Source of the DNA: Clavibacter phaseoli
GTDB taxonomy: Bacteria; Actinomycetota; Actinomycetes; Actinomycetales; Microbacteriaceae
Direction of reading: 5' to 3'
DNA length: 64,000 bases
Assembly (NCBI RefSeq): GCF_021922925.1
Contig: NZ_CP040787.1
Coordinates: forward strand, 59,062 to 123,061
Shown: positions 9,074 to 18,292 of the stretch, one piece after another
How the letters are laid out: the number at the start of each line of letters is the position of its first letter
Numbering within the stretch: position 1 is the first letter of the stretch
Notes under the pieces: generated by a model
Databases searched by the model: none
What the model was told of the DNA's origin: nothing
Seen by the model: only the letters and a program-made list of their open reading frames with translations
Position numbers and translations under genes: made by a program

Positions 9074-10303
9074 ATGACCCATCCATCCCCACCGCCTGCT
9101 GCCTCGCGCGTCTGGCGCCGCAACCTCCTCGTGTGCGCGCTCGGCTCGTTCACGACGATCATCGGCATGACATTGATCCTGCCGATCCTCCCCCTCTACG
9201 TCCGGGACCTCGGCGTCGACGACCCGCGTGAGGCCACCCTCTGGTCCGGCATCGCCTACGCGGCGACGTTCCTGACCGCGGCGCTGACGGCCCCGCTGTG
9301 GGGCTACCTCGGTGACCGGTTCGGGCGGAAGCCCATGCTGATCCGCGCGAGCCTCGGCATGGCCATCGCCATGTCGCTGATCGGACTGGCCCAGGACGTG
9401 ACCCAGCTCGTGCTGCTGCGCCTGCTCGTCGGGCTCCTCGGCGGCTACGCGTCGGGATCGACGATCCTCGTGGCCGCCCAGACCCCGAAGGAGCGCTCGG
9501 CCTGGGCCATCGGCGTCCTCTCGTCCGCGATCATGGCCGGCACGATCGCCGGCCCGCTGGTCGGGGGGACCCTCGCGCAGTCCATCGGCGTGCAGGGCGC
9601 GTTCCTGGCGACGGGCGGACTGATCTTCATCGCCTTCATCGGCACCAGCGTGTTCCTCCGGGAGGTCCCCCGGGACGGCACCGCACGCGCCGGCTCGCGG
9701 CGAGCGGGGTCCTGGGCCGCCGTGCCGCACAAGCTGGCGATCCTCGCCCTGCTGAGCCTGTCGACGCTGCTCACCTTCGCGACGATCTCCGTGGAGCCGA
9801 TCATCGCATCCCACGTCCAGAGCCTCACCGGCTCCACCGACGGCCTGGCGATCTCGTCCGCGGTGGTCTTCTCGCTCACGGCGCTCGGCACGATCCTCTC
9901 CGGCCCGAACCTCGGACGCATGGCCGACCGGATCGGGCACATGCAGGTCCTCGTGGTGAGCCTCGTCGCCGCGACGCTCCTCCTCGCGGTGCAGGCGCTC
10001 GCGACGGATCTCGTCACGTTCGCGATCCTGCGGTTCCTCACCGGCGTCGCCCTGGGCGGGATCACACCGAGCGTCGTCGCGACCATCCGGCGGCTCCTCC
10101 CCGACACGAGCGTCGGGCTGGTGCTGGGGTACAACGTGTCCGCGCAGTACGTCGGCCAGGTCGCCGGCCCGATCCTCGCGGGCGCGATCGGCAGCACCGC
10201 AGGCACCAGCGCCGTCTTCCTCACCACCGCGGGGGTGACCGCCGCAGGTTTCGTCACGGCGGCGGTCATCCGGCGGCGCTCCCGCGCGCAGCTCGCCGCG
10301 TAG
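9074..10303 (+). CDS. MFS transporter, DHA1 drug-efflux type (409 aa)
   Basis: A 12-helix major facilitator protein. After a short cytoplasmic N-terminus the first helix is near residues 18-40. The loop between helices 2 and 3 carries the family signature GYLGDRFGRKPML (motif A), and a degenerate copy, GRMADRIGHMQ, appears in the second half, as expected for a two-fold repeat. Helix 4 holds RLLVGLLGGYASG and helix 5 a GxxxGPxxGG motif (motif C, typical of exporters). Likely a proton-coupled exporter of a small molecule, perhaps regulated by the upstream MarR protein. The position between GH43 genes also allows sugar export, which the sequence does not decide. Confidence 0.88.
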   Translation: MTHPSPPPAASRVWRRNLLVCALGSFTTIIGMTLILPILPLYVRDLGVDDPREATLWSGIAYAATFLTAALTAPLWGYLGDRFGRKPMLIRASLGMAIAMSLIGLAQDVTQLVLLRLLVGLLGGYASGSTILVAAQTPKERSAWAIGVLSSAIMAGTIAGPLVGGTLAQSIGVQGAFLATGGLIFIAFIGTSVFLREVPRDGTARAGSRRAGSWAAVPHKLAILALLSLSTLLTFATISVEPIIASHVQSLTGSTDGLAISSAVVFSLTALGTILSGPNLGRMADRIGHMQVLVVSLVAATLLLAVQALATDLVTFAILRFLTGVALGGITPSVVATIRRLLPDTSVGLVLGYNVSAQYVGQVAGPILAGAIGSTAGTSAVFLTTAGVTAAGFVTAAVIRRRSRAQLAA

Positions 10304-10431
10304 CACCGCCGCGAGGAGCTCGCTGAGACGAGGAGGTGCACGACGACGACGACCGCGCCGGCCGCCCTGCATCAGGTGGCACGGGCGAGGAGAGGGCCAG
10401 GGGAGCGAGGAGCACTGAGCGTCCAATGCTC

Positions 10432-10460
10432 TTGTTACCGTGAACAATCTGCACTACGTT
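10432..10460 (+). promoter_or_regulatory. Promoter with embedded LacI-type operator for the 10569 gene
   Basis: The same 16 bp as at 7255 (TTGTTACCGTGAACAA, 10432-10447) begins with a TTGTTA -35 on the plus strand, followed 17 bp later by TACGTT as -10 (10455-10460). Transcription would start near 10467, about 100 nt before the chosen start codon. This rules out translation starts inside the element. Confidence 0.6.
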
Positions 10461-10568
10461 CAGCGTGTCGATGAGGCCTCACGTCCTCTCCCACTCGACT
10501 CGCGATGCGCACTCGCGCCTCCGCTCCCCCGCGTCGGGTTCATGGGTGAATCCGGAGAGGAACCGTCA

Positions 10569-13500
10569 ATGTCGACGTCCCCCCTACCGAAGAGGCTCGA
10601 ACCGAGGACCATGCGCGTGCCCGTCGTGGCCGGCGTGGCGTCGATCGCGCTGCTGGTCTCGTGCGCCGTGCCCGTGGTCGCCGCGTCGGCGGCCGACACG
10701 GTCCCGTCGCCCGAGCAGAGCCTCCTCGCCGACTTCACCTTCGACGCCGCCCCCACCGGCGGGGCGTTCGTCGATCGCACGACGCGTGCCTCCGTCGTCG
10801 GTGCCCCGGACCTCGTCCCCGGCAAGACGGGCCAGGGGACGGCAGCGCGCATCTCCTCCTCGTCGTGGCTCGACCTCACCGCCACCGACGGCAAGGCCGT
10901 GCTGGCCGGCCGTCAGAGTGTGACGATCTCGTACGACAGCAAGCCCGACTCGGCCTCGAACGCCGGGTGGACGGTCTTCGCGGCGCGCTCCGCCACGCGT
11001 CAGGAGTACGCCCAGGAGCACTATCTCGGCGTGCTCGACCGCACATCCGGGGTCACCGTCGAGCGGTACGACAACGCCACCGGGCGCAACACCTCCGGCA
11101 ACCTGGACGCCCCCGCGGCGAACGCGGAGTGGAAGCACGTGGACCTGGTGGTCACCGCGACGACGACGCGGCTCTTCGTCGACAGGAAGCCGGTCGCCGT
11201 CAACGCATCCGGGATCCCGCTGACCCAGATCCTCGGATCCTCCGGCGGCGTCCTGCAGGTGGGCAAAGCGAACTGGGGCGGCGGCGAGTACTTCTCCGGC
11301 CTGGTCGACAACCTGCGCATCTACGACCGGGCGCTCTCCGGCACGGAGCTCGGCGCGGAGGCCACGGCCCTGCCCTCCGACGTCGGAGCCGCCCTCGCAG
11401 TCCCGTCCACCGTGCTCGGCGACCTCCCCTCGCGCGTCCTCGGCAAGCAGGTGACGTGGGCCGCCACGGGCGCCGGCGCGAGCCGCGTGCAGGCGAACGG
11501 GGCGGTGGACACCACCGGGCTCGGCACCGGGACGGCGGCCGTCACGCTCACCGCCACCGTCGAGGGCTCTGCCCAGACGTACCGGTGGGACAGCCGCATC
11601 GCCGCCGCCGGCGGCCGGATCGCCACGTACGTCAAGACGGTGACGACCACCGACGGGACGAAGGACGACCCGCTGGCGTACCAGGACGACCGCCGGGCGG
11701 ACGCCCTGTACGCCGCCGCGCTGCCCGCGGGCAGCACCACCTGGGAGCCGTTGAACCGCGCCCAGGCGATCCTGTACGTCGGCAACGACGGCGACCAGGG
11801 CGCGCGACCGAACGCCCAGGTGGGATCCCCCGGCCTCTTCCGCTTCGCGAACGGCGCTCTCGGCGCCGTCTCCTCCCAGAACAACGCGACCGACTCCATC
11901 TACGTGTGGACCTCCCCCGAGGGACGCACCTTCACCCAGCAGCGGGCCGTGCGGATCGCCCCCGGCTCGGTCGTGAGCGACCCGCGGATCGTGTTCGACG
12001 CCACCAGCCAGAAGTACAAGGTCTTCTGGACCGATCTGCTCACCGGCGAGGGTCGCGTGACGGTCCTCGCGGACCTGACCACGAGCACCGCGCTCGGCGT
12101 CACGTCGAAGGCCGACGTCCGAGCCCTCGGCGTCCAGGGCGCGGGACTCCCGTCCTGGGCCACGCAGGACCAGGCGAGCGACCTCGCGCTGTCCACCCCC
12201 GAGTTCGAGACCTTCTACAAGAACTACGTCGACCTCCGGAACACGGGCGTCGAGAAGATCGACGCCTCCGTCGCCCAGGGCGCCGGAGCCGGCGGTGTCG
12301 CCGCCGCCCTCCCGAAGCAGGCCTCCCTCACCTACAACGACGGGTCGAAGAAGAGCCTGAACGTCGACTGGCAGGACGACCTCTCCGGCGTCGACACCAG
12401 CAAGCCGGGCACGTACCAGGTCTCCGGGACCGTCCAGCAGGACCCCGAGGAGATGGTCAGCGACGCCCGCGCCGATCCGTTCGTCTTCTTGAACCCCGAC
12501 GACGGCTACTACTACCTGACCGGGTCGCACTACGGCCAGCCCTCCACCGGACCGATCGAGGAGAGCTCGAGCTACCGCAAGATCGGCCTCAAGCGCGCCA
12601 CGACCCTCGCAGGGCTGCAGGACGCGCCGGAGCAGATCGTCATCGATCCCGACAAGGGCACACCCGGCAAGCAGGCGCAGTACCCGAACACCTTCTACGG
12701 CTGGGGCGGGTACATCTGGGCGCAGGAGTTCCACAAGATCAACGGCACCTGGTGGATCGTCGCCGGCATGAACAAGGGCTACGCCCCCGTCGGCGGCTGG
12801 TGCGACAACACCGTCATGATCCCCTACACGGGCACGGACGCGTCGATCGCCGCCGGCGGCTTCCTCGACCAGTCCAATTGGGGCGAGCCCGTCGTCCTCG
12901 ACGGCGCCGCGTTCGACGTCAGCTACTTCGAGCGCACGGAGGCCGGAGCCCAGCAGGGCTACTGGATCATGCCCAACGGGGGCCAGATCCTGATCGGCAA
13001 GGCCAAGATGGGCCCGAAGGGCACCGTCCCGCTCGTCGACGGCCAGCTGACCCGGGTCTACAGCGAGTCCCAGCCCTGGGAGAGCGGCAAGCGCTCTCCC
13101 ACGCCCAGCGACACCTCCGAGGGAGCCGATCAGGGCATCGTCGAGGCGCCCTTCATGGTGCAGCAGGGTGATGCGATCTCGATCACGTACTCCGGCGGCA
13201 CGGTCGACAAGTACTACAGCCTCGGGCTCCTCACGACGACCGCGAACGCGGACCTCCAGGACCCGGCCAGCTGGAAGCAGACCGCCTTCCCGGTGCTCGA
13301 CACGAACGACACGTCCACCGGGCGGATCGGCGCGGACGAGACCGCGTACTACACGAAGAAGCAGGCGGGCACGGGCCACAACTCGTTCGCCAAGGACGAG
13401 TCGGGGAACCTGGTGCTCGCGTACCACGCCCGCCCCTACCCGGACCCGCATACGGCGACGGACCCGCAGGGCGCCGGCGGGCTCTTCGACTCCGACCGCA

Positions 13501-13895
13501 ACACCTGGTTCAAGGCGGTCAACGTCCGCGCCAACGGCACGCTCGACCTGTCGCTGACGAAGGACCAGGAGGTGGCGCCCGCGAACCGGACCGTCACCGC
13601 CACGGTCGTCGTCCGTGCGGCTACCTCGGCCGTGACCTCCACCGCCACGTCGCGGTGCGTCTCGGGCAAGGCCGTCGTCACGATCGTCACCAAGAACACC
13701 GGGGCAGCCACGGTCGTCACCTGGGCGACGCCGTGGGGTGAGCGCACGCAGAGCATCGGGGCGCAGAAGACCGCCACCCTGGCGATCACCACGCGGGCGA
13801 CGGCGATCACCGCGGGAACGCTGTCCGGCACTGCGGTGGCGGGGACCGTCAGCACACCGGTCACCACCGCCTATCCCGCCGCTCGCTGCGGCTGA
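10569..13895 (+). CDS. Large secreted LamG-Ig-GH43 glycoside hydrolase (1108 aa)
   Basis: The start is the ATG at 10569, with GGAGAGG about 8 nt upstream; the open frame continues back to 10440 but that lies inside the promoter. After a signal peptide (cleavage near VVAASAADT) come a LamG module (about 45-260), an Ig-like stretch, a propeller-like region without a clear catalytic set, a Big_4 module (LNVDWQDDLSGVD) and a GH43 propeller. Likely base Asp in RADPFVFL, WAQEFHKI in place of WAPE, likely acid Glu in IVEAPFMV, and TGHNSFAKDESG near the end. The protein closes with the shared cysteine-bounded domain (TSRC ... RCG). Layout matches the 196-3774 protein, so the two are paralogues. Probably acts on arabinan side chains outside the cell. 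Confidence 0.9.
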   Translation: MSTSPLPKRLEPRTMRVPVVAGVASIALLVSCAVPVVAASAADTVPSPEQSLLADFTFDAAPTGGAFVDRTTRASVVGAPDLVPGKTGQGTAARISSSSWLDLTATDGKAVLAGRQSVTISYDSKPDSASNAGWTVFAARSATRQEYAQEHYLGVLDRTSGVTVERYDNATGRNTSGNLDAPAANAEWKHVDLVVTATTTRLFVDRKPVAVNASGIPLTQILGSSGGVLQVGKANWGGGEYFSGLVDNLRIYDRALSGTELGAEATALPSDVGAALAVPSTVLGDLPSRVLGKQVTWAATGAGASRVQANGAVDTTGLGTGTAAVTLTATVEGSAQTYRWDSRIAAAGGRIATYVKTVTTTDGTKDDPLAYQDDRRADALYAAALPAGSTTWEPLNRAQAILYVGNDGDQGARPNAQVGSPGLFRFANGALGAVSSQNNATDSIYVWTSPEGRTFTQQRAVRIAPGSVVSDPRIVFDATSQKYKVFWTDLLTGEGRVTVLADLTTSTALGVTSKADVRALGVQGAGLPSWATQDQASDLALSTPEFETFYKNYVDLRNTGVEKIDASVAQGAGAGGVAAALPKQASLTYNDGSKKSLNVDWQDDLSGVDTSKPGTYQVSGTVQQDPEEMVSDARADPFVFLNPDDGYYYLTGSHYGQPSTGPIEESSSYRKIGLKRATTLAGLQDAPEQIVIDPDKGTPGKQAQYPNTFYGWGGYIWAQEFHKINGTWWIVAGMNKGYAPVGGWCDNTVMIPYTGTDASIAAGGFLDQSNWGEPVVLDGAAFDVSYFERTEAGAQQGYWIMPNGGQILIGKAKMGPKGTVPLVDGQLTRVYSESQPWESGKRSPTPSDTSEGADQGIVEAPFMVQQGDAISITYSGGTVDKYYSLGLLTTTANADLQDPASWKQTAFPVLDTNDTSTGRIGADETAYYTKKQAGTGHNSFAKDESGNLVLAYHARPYPDPHTATDPQGAGGLFDSDRNTWFKAVNVRANGTLDLSLTKDQEVAPANRTVTATVVVRAATSAVTSTATSRCVSGKAVVTIVTKNTGAATVVTWATPWGERTQSIGAQKTATLAITTRATAITAGTLSGTAVAGTVSTPVTTAYPAARCG

Positions 13896-13907
13896 GGCTG
13901 AGTCTGA

Positions 13908-13947
13908 CGGGGTGCGGGGCTGACCGGAAGGTCCGCCCCGCACCCCG
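13908..13947 (+). terminator. Strong GC-rich hairpin terminator
   Basis: A perfect 13-bp stem (CGGGGTGCGGGGC / GCCCCGCACCCCG) encloses a further GACC-ggaa-GGTC stem with a GGAA tetraloop. It starts 13 nt after the GH43 stop codon. There is no T tract. Confidence 0.75.
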
Positions 13948-14037
13948 TCCACCCGTCCTCCCTCCCCCCCGACATCGACCCCCGACGGATCACGGCCGGC
14001 AGCGCCGTCGTCTCGCCTCGCACACGAAGGACCTCCC

Positions 14038-16731
14038 ATGAGAATCCCCCCGCGGTGGAGCACCGCTCTCTCCGGTGCACGCCGGCGCGCGATGCGGCCT
14101 GAACCGGCCAGCCACCCCATCCGTCGATCCCCGCTGCGGGCCGCGGTCGCCGCGATCGGCCTCGGGGCGGTGCTGGCCTCGGGGCTCGTCGCCCCCGCCG
14201 TCGCCACGGCCGCGGAGCCCGTCGTCCCGACCTCGGGTCTCCTCGCCGACTACCGCTTCACGCAGGCGAGCGGCACGTCGGTGCCGAACGCCGCCGGTGG
14301 CGCCGTGGGTGCCGCCCGCGTCGTGAACGGGAGCGACGCTCTCTGGACGGGGACGTCGCTGCGTCTCACGGGCGGCGCGAAGTCCAGCGCCGCACCGTGG
14401 GTCGAGCTGCCCGACGACCTGCTGACCGGGAAGACGTCCGGGACGGTGACGATCGAGACCCGCGCGGACGCGTCGATGCTGGACACCTTCCACTTCCTCT
14501 GGAACATCGGCAGCGACAGCACCTCGCAGTACTGGTTCGCCTCCGTGCGCGACAAGGTGCGCACCGCGATCACCACCACGGGCGGGAACGGCGAGAACAA
14601 CGCCCGCAGCGCCTCCGGGATCTCCGCCGACCGCTGGTACAGCCTCACCTCGGTGATCGACGCCGGCGCGGGGACCATCTCGTTCTTCGTCGACGGCGCG
14701 CGCGTCGCCTCCGCTCCGACCGCCCTCCGGCCGTCGTCGGTGGCCGACCAGTCGCTGAACACCATCGGCCGGGCACCGTATCCCGACCCCTTCTACGCGG
14801 GCGAGGTGTCGACGTTCCGCGTGTACGACCGCGCGCTCACCGGGGACGAGGTCGCGGCCGTGTCGAACGTCGACGCGAAGCTGCACGCATCGTCCTTCAC
14901 GGCGGCGACCTCCGCCGTGCTGTCCGGGGTCGCGGCCGTGACGGTCGACGACTCGACGACGAACCTCCCCGACTACGGCGGAGCCGTCACCTGGGCCTCG
15001 AGCGACCCGACGCTGCGCATCGCCGCCGACGGCCGCACGCTCACGGCCGATCGCCCGGCCGCCGGTCAGGCGGCGCGGAGCTCCACGCTCACGGCGACCG
15101 CGTCGATCCGAGGCGTCGCGCAGTCGCGCCAGGTCGCGGTCACCGTCGAGCCGCAGGTCGGCGTCGACACCCCGTACGGCTACATGATGGTGCACTTCGT
15201 CGAGGACGCTCAGGGCTACGCCGAGAAGATCTACCTCGACGTCTCCCGCGGCGACGACCCCGAGAAGTGGGACCCGCTGAACGGCGGCAAGGCCATCCTC
15301 GCGTCCGACCTCGGGACGACCGGCGTCCGCGACCCGTACCTCACCTACAACCCGCAGACGAAGAAGTACTACATCATCGCCACCGACCTGCGGGTCTTCG
15401 GCGGCGACCGCGGCACGGGCTCCTGCACCACCTGGTGCTACTGGACCACCCAGGGCAGCACCAAGATGAACGTCTGGGAGTCGACCGACCTGGTGTCCTG
15501 GAGCGACGTGCGCCAGTTCGACGTGGCGCTCGACGCCGCCGGGAAGAAGACCCTCGAGGCCGGCATGATGTGGGCTCCCGAGGCGACCTGGGTGCCCGAC
15601 TACGCCGGCGCGGGCAAGGGCGCGTTCGTCGTCTACTGGTCCTCGACCGTCTACCCGGACGCCGGGCACGCACCGGGCTCGGGCGCGTCCCGGGTGCTGT
15701 GGGGCGCGACCACCGACTTCACGCAGGCCACCTACTCCTACGGCGGCACGTTCATCGACACCGGAGCCGACGTGATCGACACGACGATGATCCAGGACGG
15801 CGGGACGACCTACCGCATCTCGAAGGACAACGGCACCGGCCGCGGCATCTACATGGAGTCGACGACGGCGACGCAGTGGTGGCTCGCGACGACGAAGTGG
15901 ACGCAGCTGCAGGATCGGATCGGCGCCGTCTGGTCCGGCGGAAATCCGAGCGGTGTGGAGGGTCCGGCAGTGTTCAAGGACCACGGCGCCGATCGCTGGT
16001 ACCTCTACGTCGACGTCATCCCCGCCGCCGGCTACCGCCCGATGGTCACGAACGACCTCGACGCCGGCTGGACGCAGCTGGTCGACCCCGGCTTCTCGCT
16101 CGCGCCGTCAACAAAGCACGGTGGCATCGTCTCCCTGACCGCTGGCCAGTACGCCGATGTGCGCGCCGCGGACGCCGCGTCCGCCGTGCGGTCCGACCTG
16201 GGCGAGGTCGGGTCGATCAGCGCCCTGCCCGCGCGCACCGACGTCGTGCTCGCCTACGGGCGCGGCACCGCCTCGCAGCCGGTGACCTGGGACACCTCCG
16301 CGGTGGGCACGGCGCCCGGCCGCTACCCCGTCACCGGGTTCGTGCGCACAGTCGGCGCGAACGACAACCAGTGGATCGGGGTAGGAGGTTCGACGGCCTA
16401 CGACGCGTCGGGTCGCGTCCTCTCCAGCTCCACGGCGGTGCGCGTGACCGCGACGGTCGTGACCGCAGCGACCGCCTCGCTCACGGCCTCGACGCGGTGC
16501 GTGGCGGGCAAGGTCGTCGTGACCGGCGTGGTGCGGAACACCGGCACCTCGCCGCTGTCGGTCGTGATCGGTTCGGCGTGGGGCTCTTCGCCGACGCTGA
16601 CGGCGGCTCCTGCGGGGAACGCCACGCACGCCTTCACGACGCGCGCCACCGCCGTCGCTGCGGGCTCACTCACTGCGACGGCCGCCGGCGCCAGGCTGAC
16701 GGCCGCGTACCCCGCTCGCGCCTGTGGGTGA
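14038..16731 (+). CDS. Large secreted LamG-Ig-GH43 glycoside hydrolase (897 aa)
   Basis: A long n-region leads to a hydrophobic signal core (AAVAAIGLGAVLASGLVAP) with cleavage near ATAAE. LamG module about 65-280, one Ig-like repeat, then a single GH43 propeller (about 380-700). GVRDPYLTYN carries the likely base Asp, MMWAPEATWV the WAPE motif, and GVEGPAVFK the likely acid Glu. A Big_4-like module (TASQPVTWDTSAVG) and the shared C-terminal domain (TRC ... ACG) follow. It resembles the 3910-6855 protein most closely. A GAAGGA precedes the ATG. No operator copy is seen in the 142 bp before it, which include a terminator, so regulation may depend on read-through. Confidence 0.9.
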   Translation: MRIPPRWSTALSGARRRAMRPEPASHPIRRSPLRAAVAAIGLGAVLASGLVAPAVATAAEPVVPTSGLLADYRFTQASGTSVPNAAGGAVGAARVVNGSDALWTGTSLRLTGGAKSSAAPWVELPDDLLTGKTSGTVTIETRADASMLDTFHFLWNIGSDSTSQYWFASVRDKVRTAITTTGGNGENNARSASGISADRWYSLTSVIDAGAGTISFFVDGARVASAPTALRPSSVADQSLNTIGRAPYPDPFYAGEVSTFRVYDRALTGDEVAAVSNVDAKLHASSFTAATSAVLSGVAAVTVDDSTTNLPDYGGAVTWASSDPTLRIAADGRTLTADRPAAGQAARSSTLTATASIRGVAQSRQVAVTVEPQVGVDTPYGYMMVHFVEDAQGYAEKIYLDVSRGDDPEKWDPLNGGKAILASDLGTTGVRDPYLTYNPQTKKYYIIATDLRVFGGDRGTGSCTTWCYWTTQGSTKMNVWESTDLVSWSDVRQFDVALDAAGKKTLEAGMMWAPEATWVPDYAGAGKGAFVVYWSSTVYPDAGHAPGSGASRVLWGATTDFTQATYSYGGTFIDTGADVIDTTMIQDGGTTYRISKDNGTGRGIYMESTTATQWWLATTKWTQLQDRIGAVWSGGNPSGVEGPAVFKDHGADRWYLYVDVIPAAGYRPMVTNDLDAGWTQLVDPGFSLAPSTKHGGIVSLTAGQYADVRAADAASAVRSDLGEVGSISALPARTDVVLAYGRGTASQPVTWDTSAVGTAPGRYPVTGFVRTVGANDNQWIGVGGSTAYDASGRVLSSSTAVRVTATVVTAATASLTASTRCVAGKVVVTGVVRNTGTSPLSVVIGSAWGSSPTLTAAPAGNATHAFTTRATAVAAGSLTATAAGARLTAAYPARACG

Positions 16732-16761
16732 CGCGGGACCCGACGGGCGGGGACAGCGAGC

Positions 16762-17235
16762 ATGAGCCGGCGATCCCAAGAACTCCTCTGGTCGCAGACA
16801 GGTGCGCTCCTGCCCGCCGTCGCCCGCCTCGTCGTCAGCCTGTATCGACCGCACCTCACGCCGCTGCGCCTGACCCATCCGCAGTTCCTCGTGCTCCTGG
16901 TCCTGGAGCTCGGTCAACCTCGAGCGGTGACGGAGATCGGGCAGCTGCTGGCGCTGACGCCGGGCACCATGACACCGATCGTGAAGCGCCTCGAGTCGCT
17001 CGGCTACGTCAGTCGGGCGCGAGCGACACCGGATGGGCGTCGTCTCGCCGTGAGTCTCACCGATTCGGGCTTAGCGCTCCTGCCGGATCTGCAGGACATC
17101 CGCCAGCGGGTCACGGAGCTCGTTGGGCTCTCTCCCGGTCAGCGTCAGCTGCTCCAGACGGTCATCGCCGGGTTCCCGCACGCAGTACCGGAGGCCGGGG
17201 CAAGCCGCTCGGATGAGATCGTGCTCGACAGGTAG
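16762..17235 (+). CDS. MarR-family regulator, OhrR-like but lacking the redox cysteine
   Basis: A compact 157-residue MarR protein. The segment LTPLRLTHPQFLVLLVLELG is very like the OhrR/SarZ helix 2 region, followed by the HTH (AVTEIGQLLALTPGTMTPIVKRLESLGYV) and the wing (RARATPDGRRLAVSLTDSG). OhrR proteins sense peroxide through an N-terminal cysteine; here the protein has no cysteine, so peroxide sensing by that route is excluded. It starts 30 nt after the GH43 stop and may be cotranscribed with it. Target unknown. Confidence 0.8.
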   Translation: MSRRSQELLWSQTGALLPAVARLVVSLYRPHLTPLRLTHPQFLVLLVLELGQPRAVTEIGQLLALTPGTMTPIVKRLESLGYVSRARATPDGRRLAVSLTDSGLALLPDLQDIRQRVTELVGLSPGQRQLLQTVIAGFPHAVPEAGASRSDEIVLDR

Positions 17236-17419
17236 GACCAGAGCACGTGACCACGTCGACGACAACAACAACAACTCCCGATGCCTCGTCGTGTGGGCGG
17301 CAGCCGTACCACGATGCATCCGGCATCCCTTCCGTTTGAGTGACCGCGGTGAGCTCGAGCGTTCCGCTAGTCGCATCATTGGCGGGCGGCATCGACAAGG
17401 GAGAGCCCCCAGGTCGAGT

Positions 17420-18199
17420 TCAAAGGGCATCGACCCCAGGCTTGCCGCTGAGATCTGGACAAGGGTCCGTATCGAAGAGCAGCGTTGACAACGTCTCTGG
17501 TGGGTAGGCCACCATCGCGGTGATCATCTCCGGTTCCCCGTGCGCGGGGGTCGTCGGCATGCCGACGAACTGCTCGGGTGCCATGTCGGCGGACATCCGG
17601 CTGAGCGCGGCCGGGAGGATCGTGTTCGTCAGGATGCCGTGCGGGGCCCCCTCGAGGGCGACGACGTTGGCGAGGCCGAAGACCCCGCCCTTGGCGGCGG
17701 CGTAGTTCGCCTGGTGGATGGAGCCGAAGAGGCCGGCTGCGGACGAGGTGAACACGATGCGGCCGTACCCGTTCTCCCGCATGTTCGCGAAGGCCGGCTG
17801 GGTCACGGAGAACGCGCCCTTCACGTGCACGGCCAGAAGCGCGTCGATAGCTTCGGGGGTGAGGTCGGCGAACGCGGCGTTGCGGATGTTCCCCGCGTTG
17901 TTGATGAGGATGTCGACCTTGCCGAACGCGTCGATCGCGGTCTGCACGATGCCGCGGCCGCCCTCGGGGGTCACGACCGAGTCGTAGTTCGCGGCCGCTT
18001 CGCCGCCCGCGGCCCGGATCTCCTCGACGACGTCGTCGGCCATGGCGGTGCCGCCGTTGCTCCCGCTGATGTCGCCGCCGAGGTCGTTGACGACGACCTT
18101 GGCGCCGCGACGGGCGAGCTCCAGCGCGTGAGCACGCCCGAGGCCTCCTCCCGCTCCGGTGACGATCGCGACACGGCCGGCGAATGACACTTCAGACAT
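17420..18199 (-). CDS. SDR-family oxidoreductase with abnormal C-terminus
   Basis: A short-chain dehydrogenase of the multifunctional-protein-2 type. VTGAGGGLGRAHALELARRG is the nucleotide-binding TGxxxGxG motif, NNAG is present, and the catalytic triad is Ser in TSSAAG plus YAAAK. The start at 18199 has AAGGAGAG just upstream. Residues up to MVAY match the family, but relatives continue with a further beta strand and tail of some 30-40 residues; here the sequence changes to PPETLSTLLFDTDPCPDLSG and stops. This suggests a frameshift or deletion joined to foreign sequence. Divergent from a TetR gene that may regulate it. Activity may be impaired. Confidence 0.8.
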   Translation of the reverse strand: MSEVSFAGRVAIVTGAGGGLGRAHALELARRGAKVVVNDLGGDISGSNGGTAMADDVVEEIRAAGGEAAANYDSVVTPEGGRGIVQTAIDAFGKVDILINNAGNIRNAAFADLTPEAIDALLAVHVKGAFSVTQPAFANMRENGYGRIVFTSSAAGLFGSIHQANYAAAKGGVFGLANVVALEGAPHGILTNTILPAALSRMSADMAPEQFVGMPTTPAHGEPEMITAMVAYPPETLSTLLFDTDPCPDLSGKPGVDAL

Positions 18200-18292
18200 G
18201 CTTCTCTCCTTCGAGACCCAGGACATCCAGGTACGCGACACAGTGTGCCACTTTGCGCGTGTGTGTCACCTGGCATTCGGGATACTGGACCA
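18200..18292. promoter_or_regulatory. Divergent SDR/TetR control region
   Basis: The 93 bp between the two start codons contains two related blocks, read on the minus strand as TGACACAC and TGGCACAC, and the short palindrome CACAGTGTG. These are plausible operator half-sites for the adjacent TetR protein. A GATACT -10-like hexamer lies 6 nt before the TetR ATG with no ribosome site, suggesting a leaderless transcript. Confidence 0.35.

Noticed and set aside
10584..14207. A 1200-codon open frame on the minus strand
   Set aside because: Antisense to the GH43 gene at 10569 and across its promoter region; composition is that of a shadow frame.
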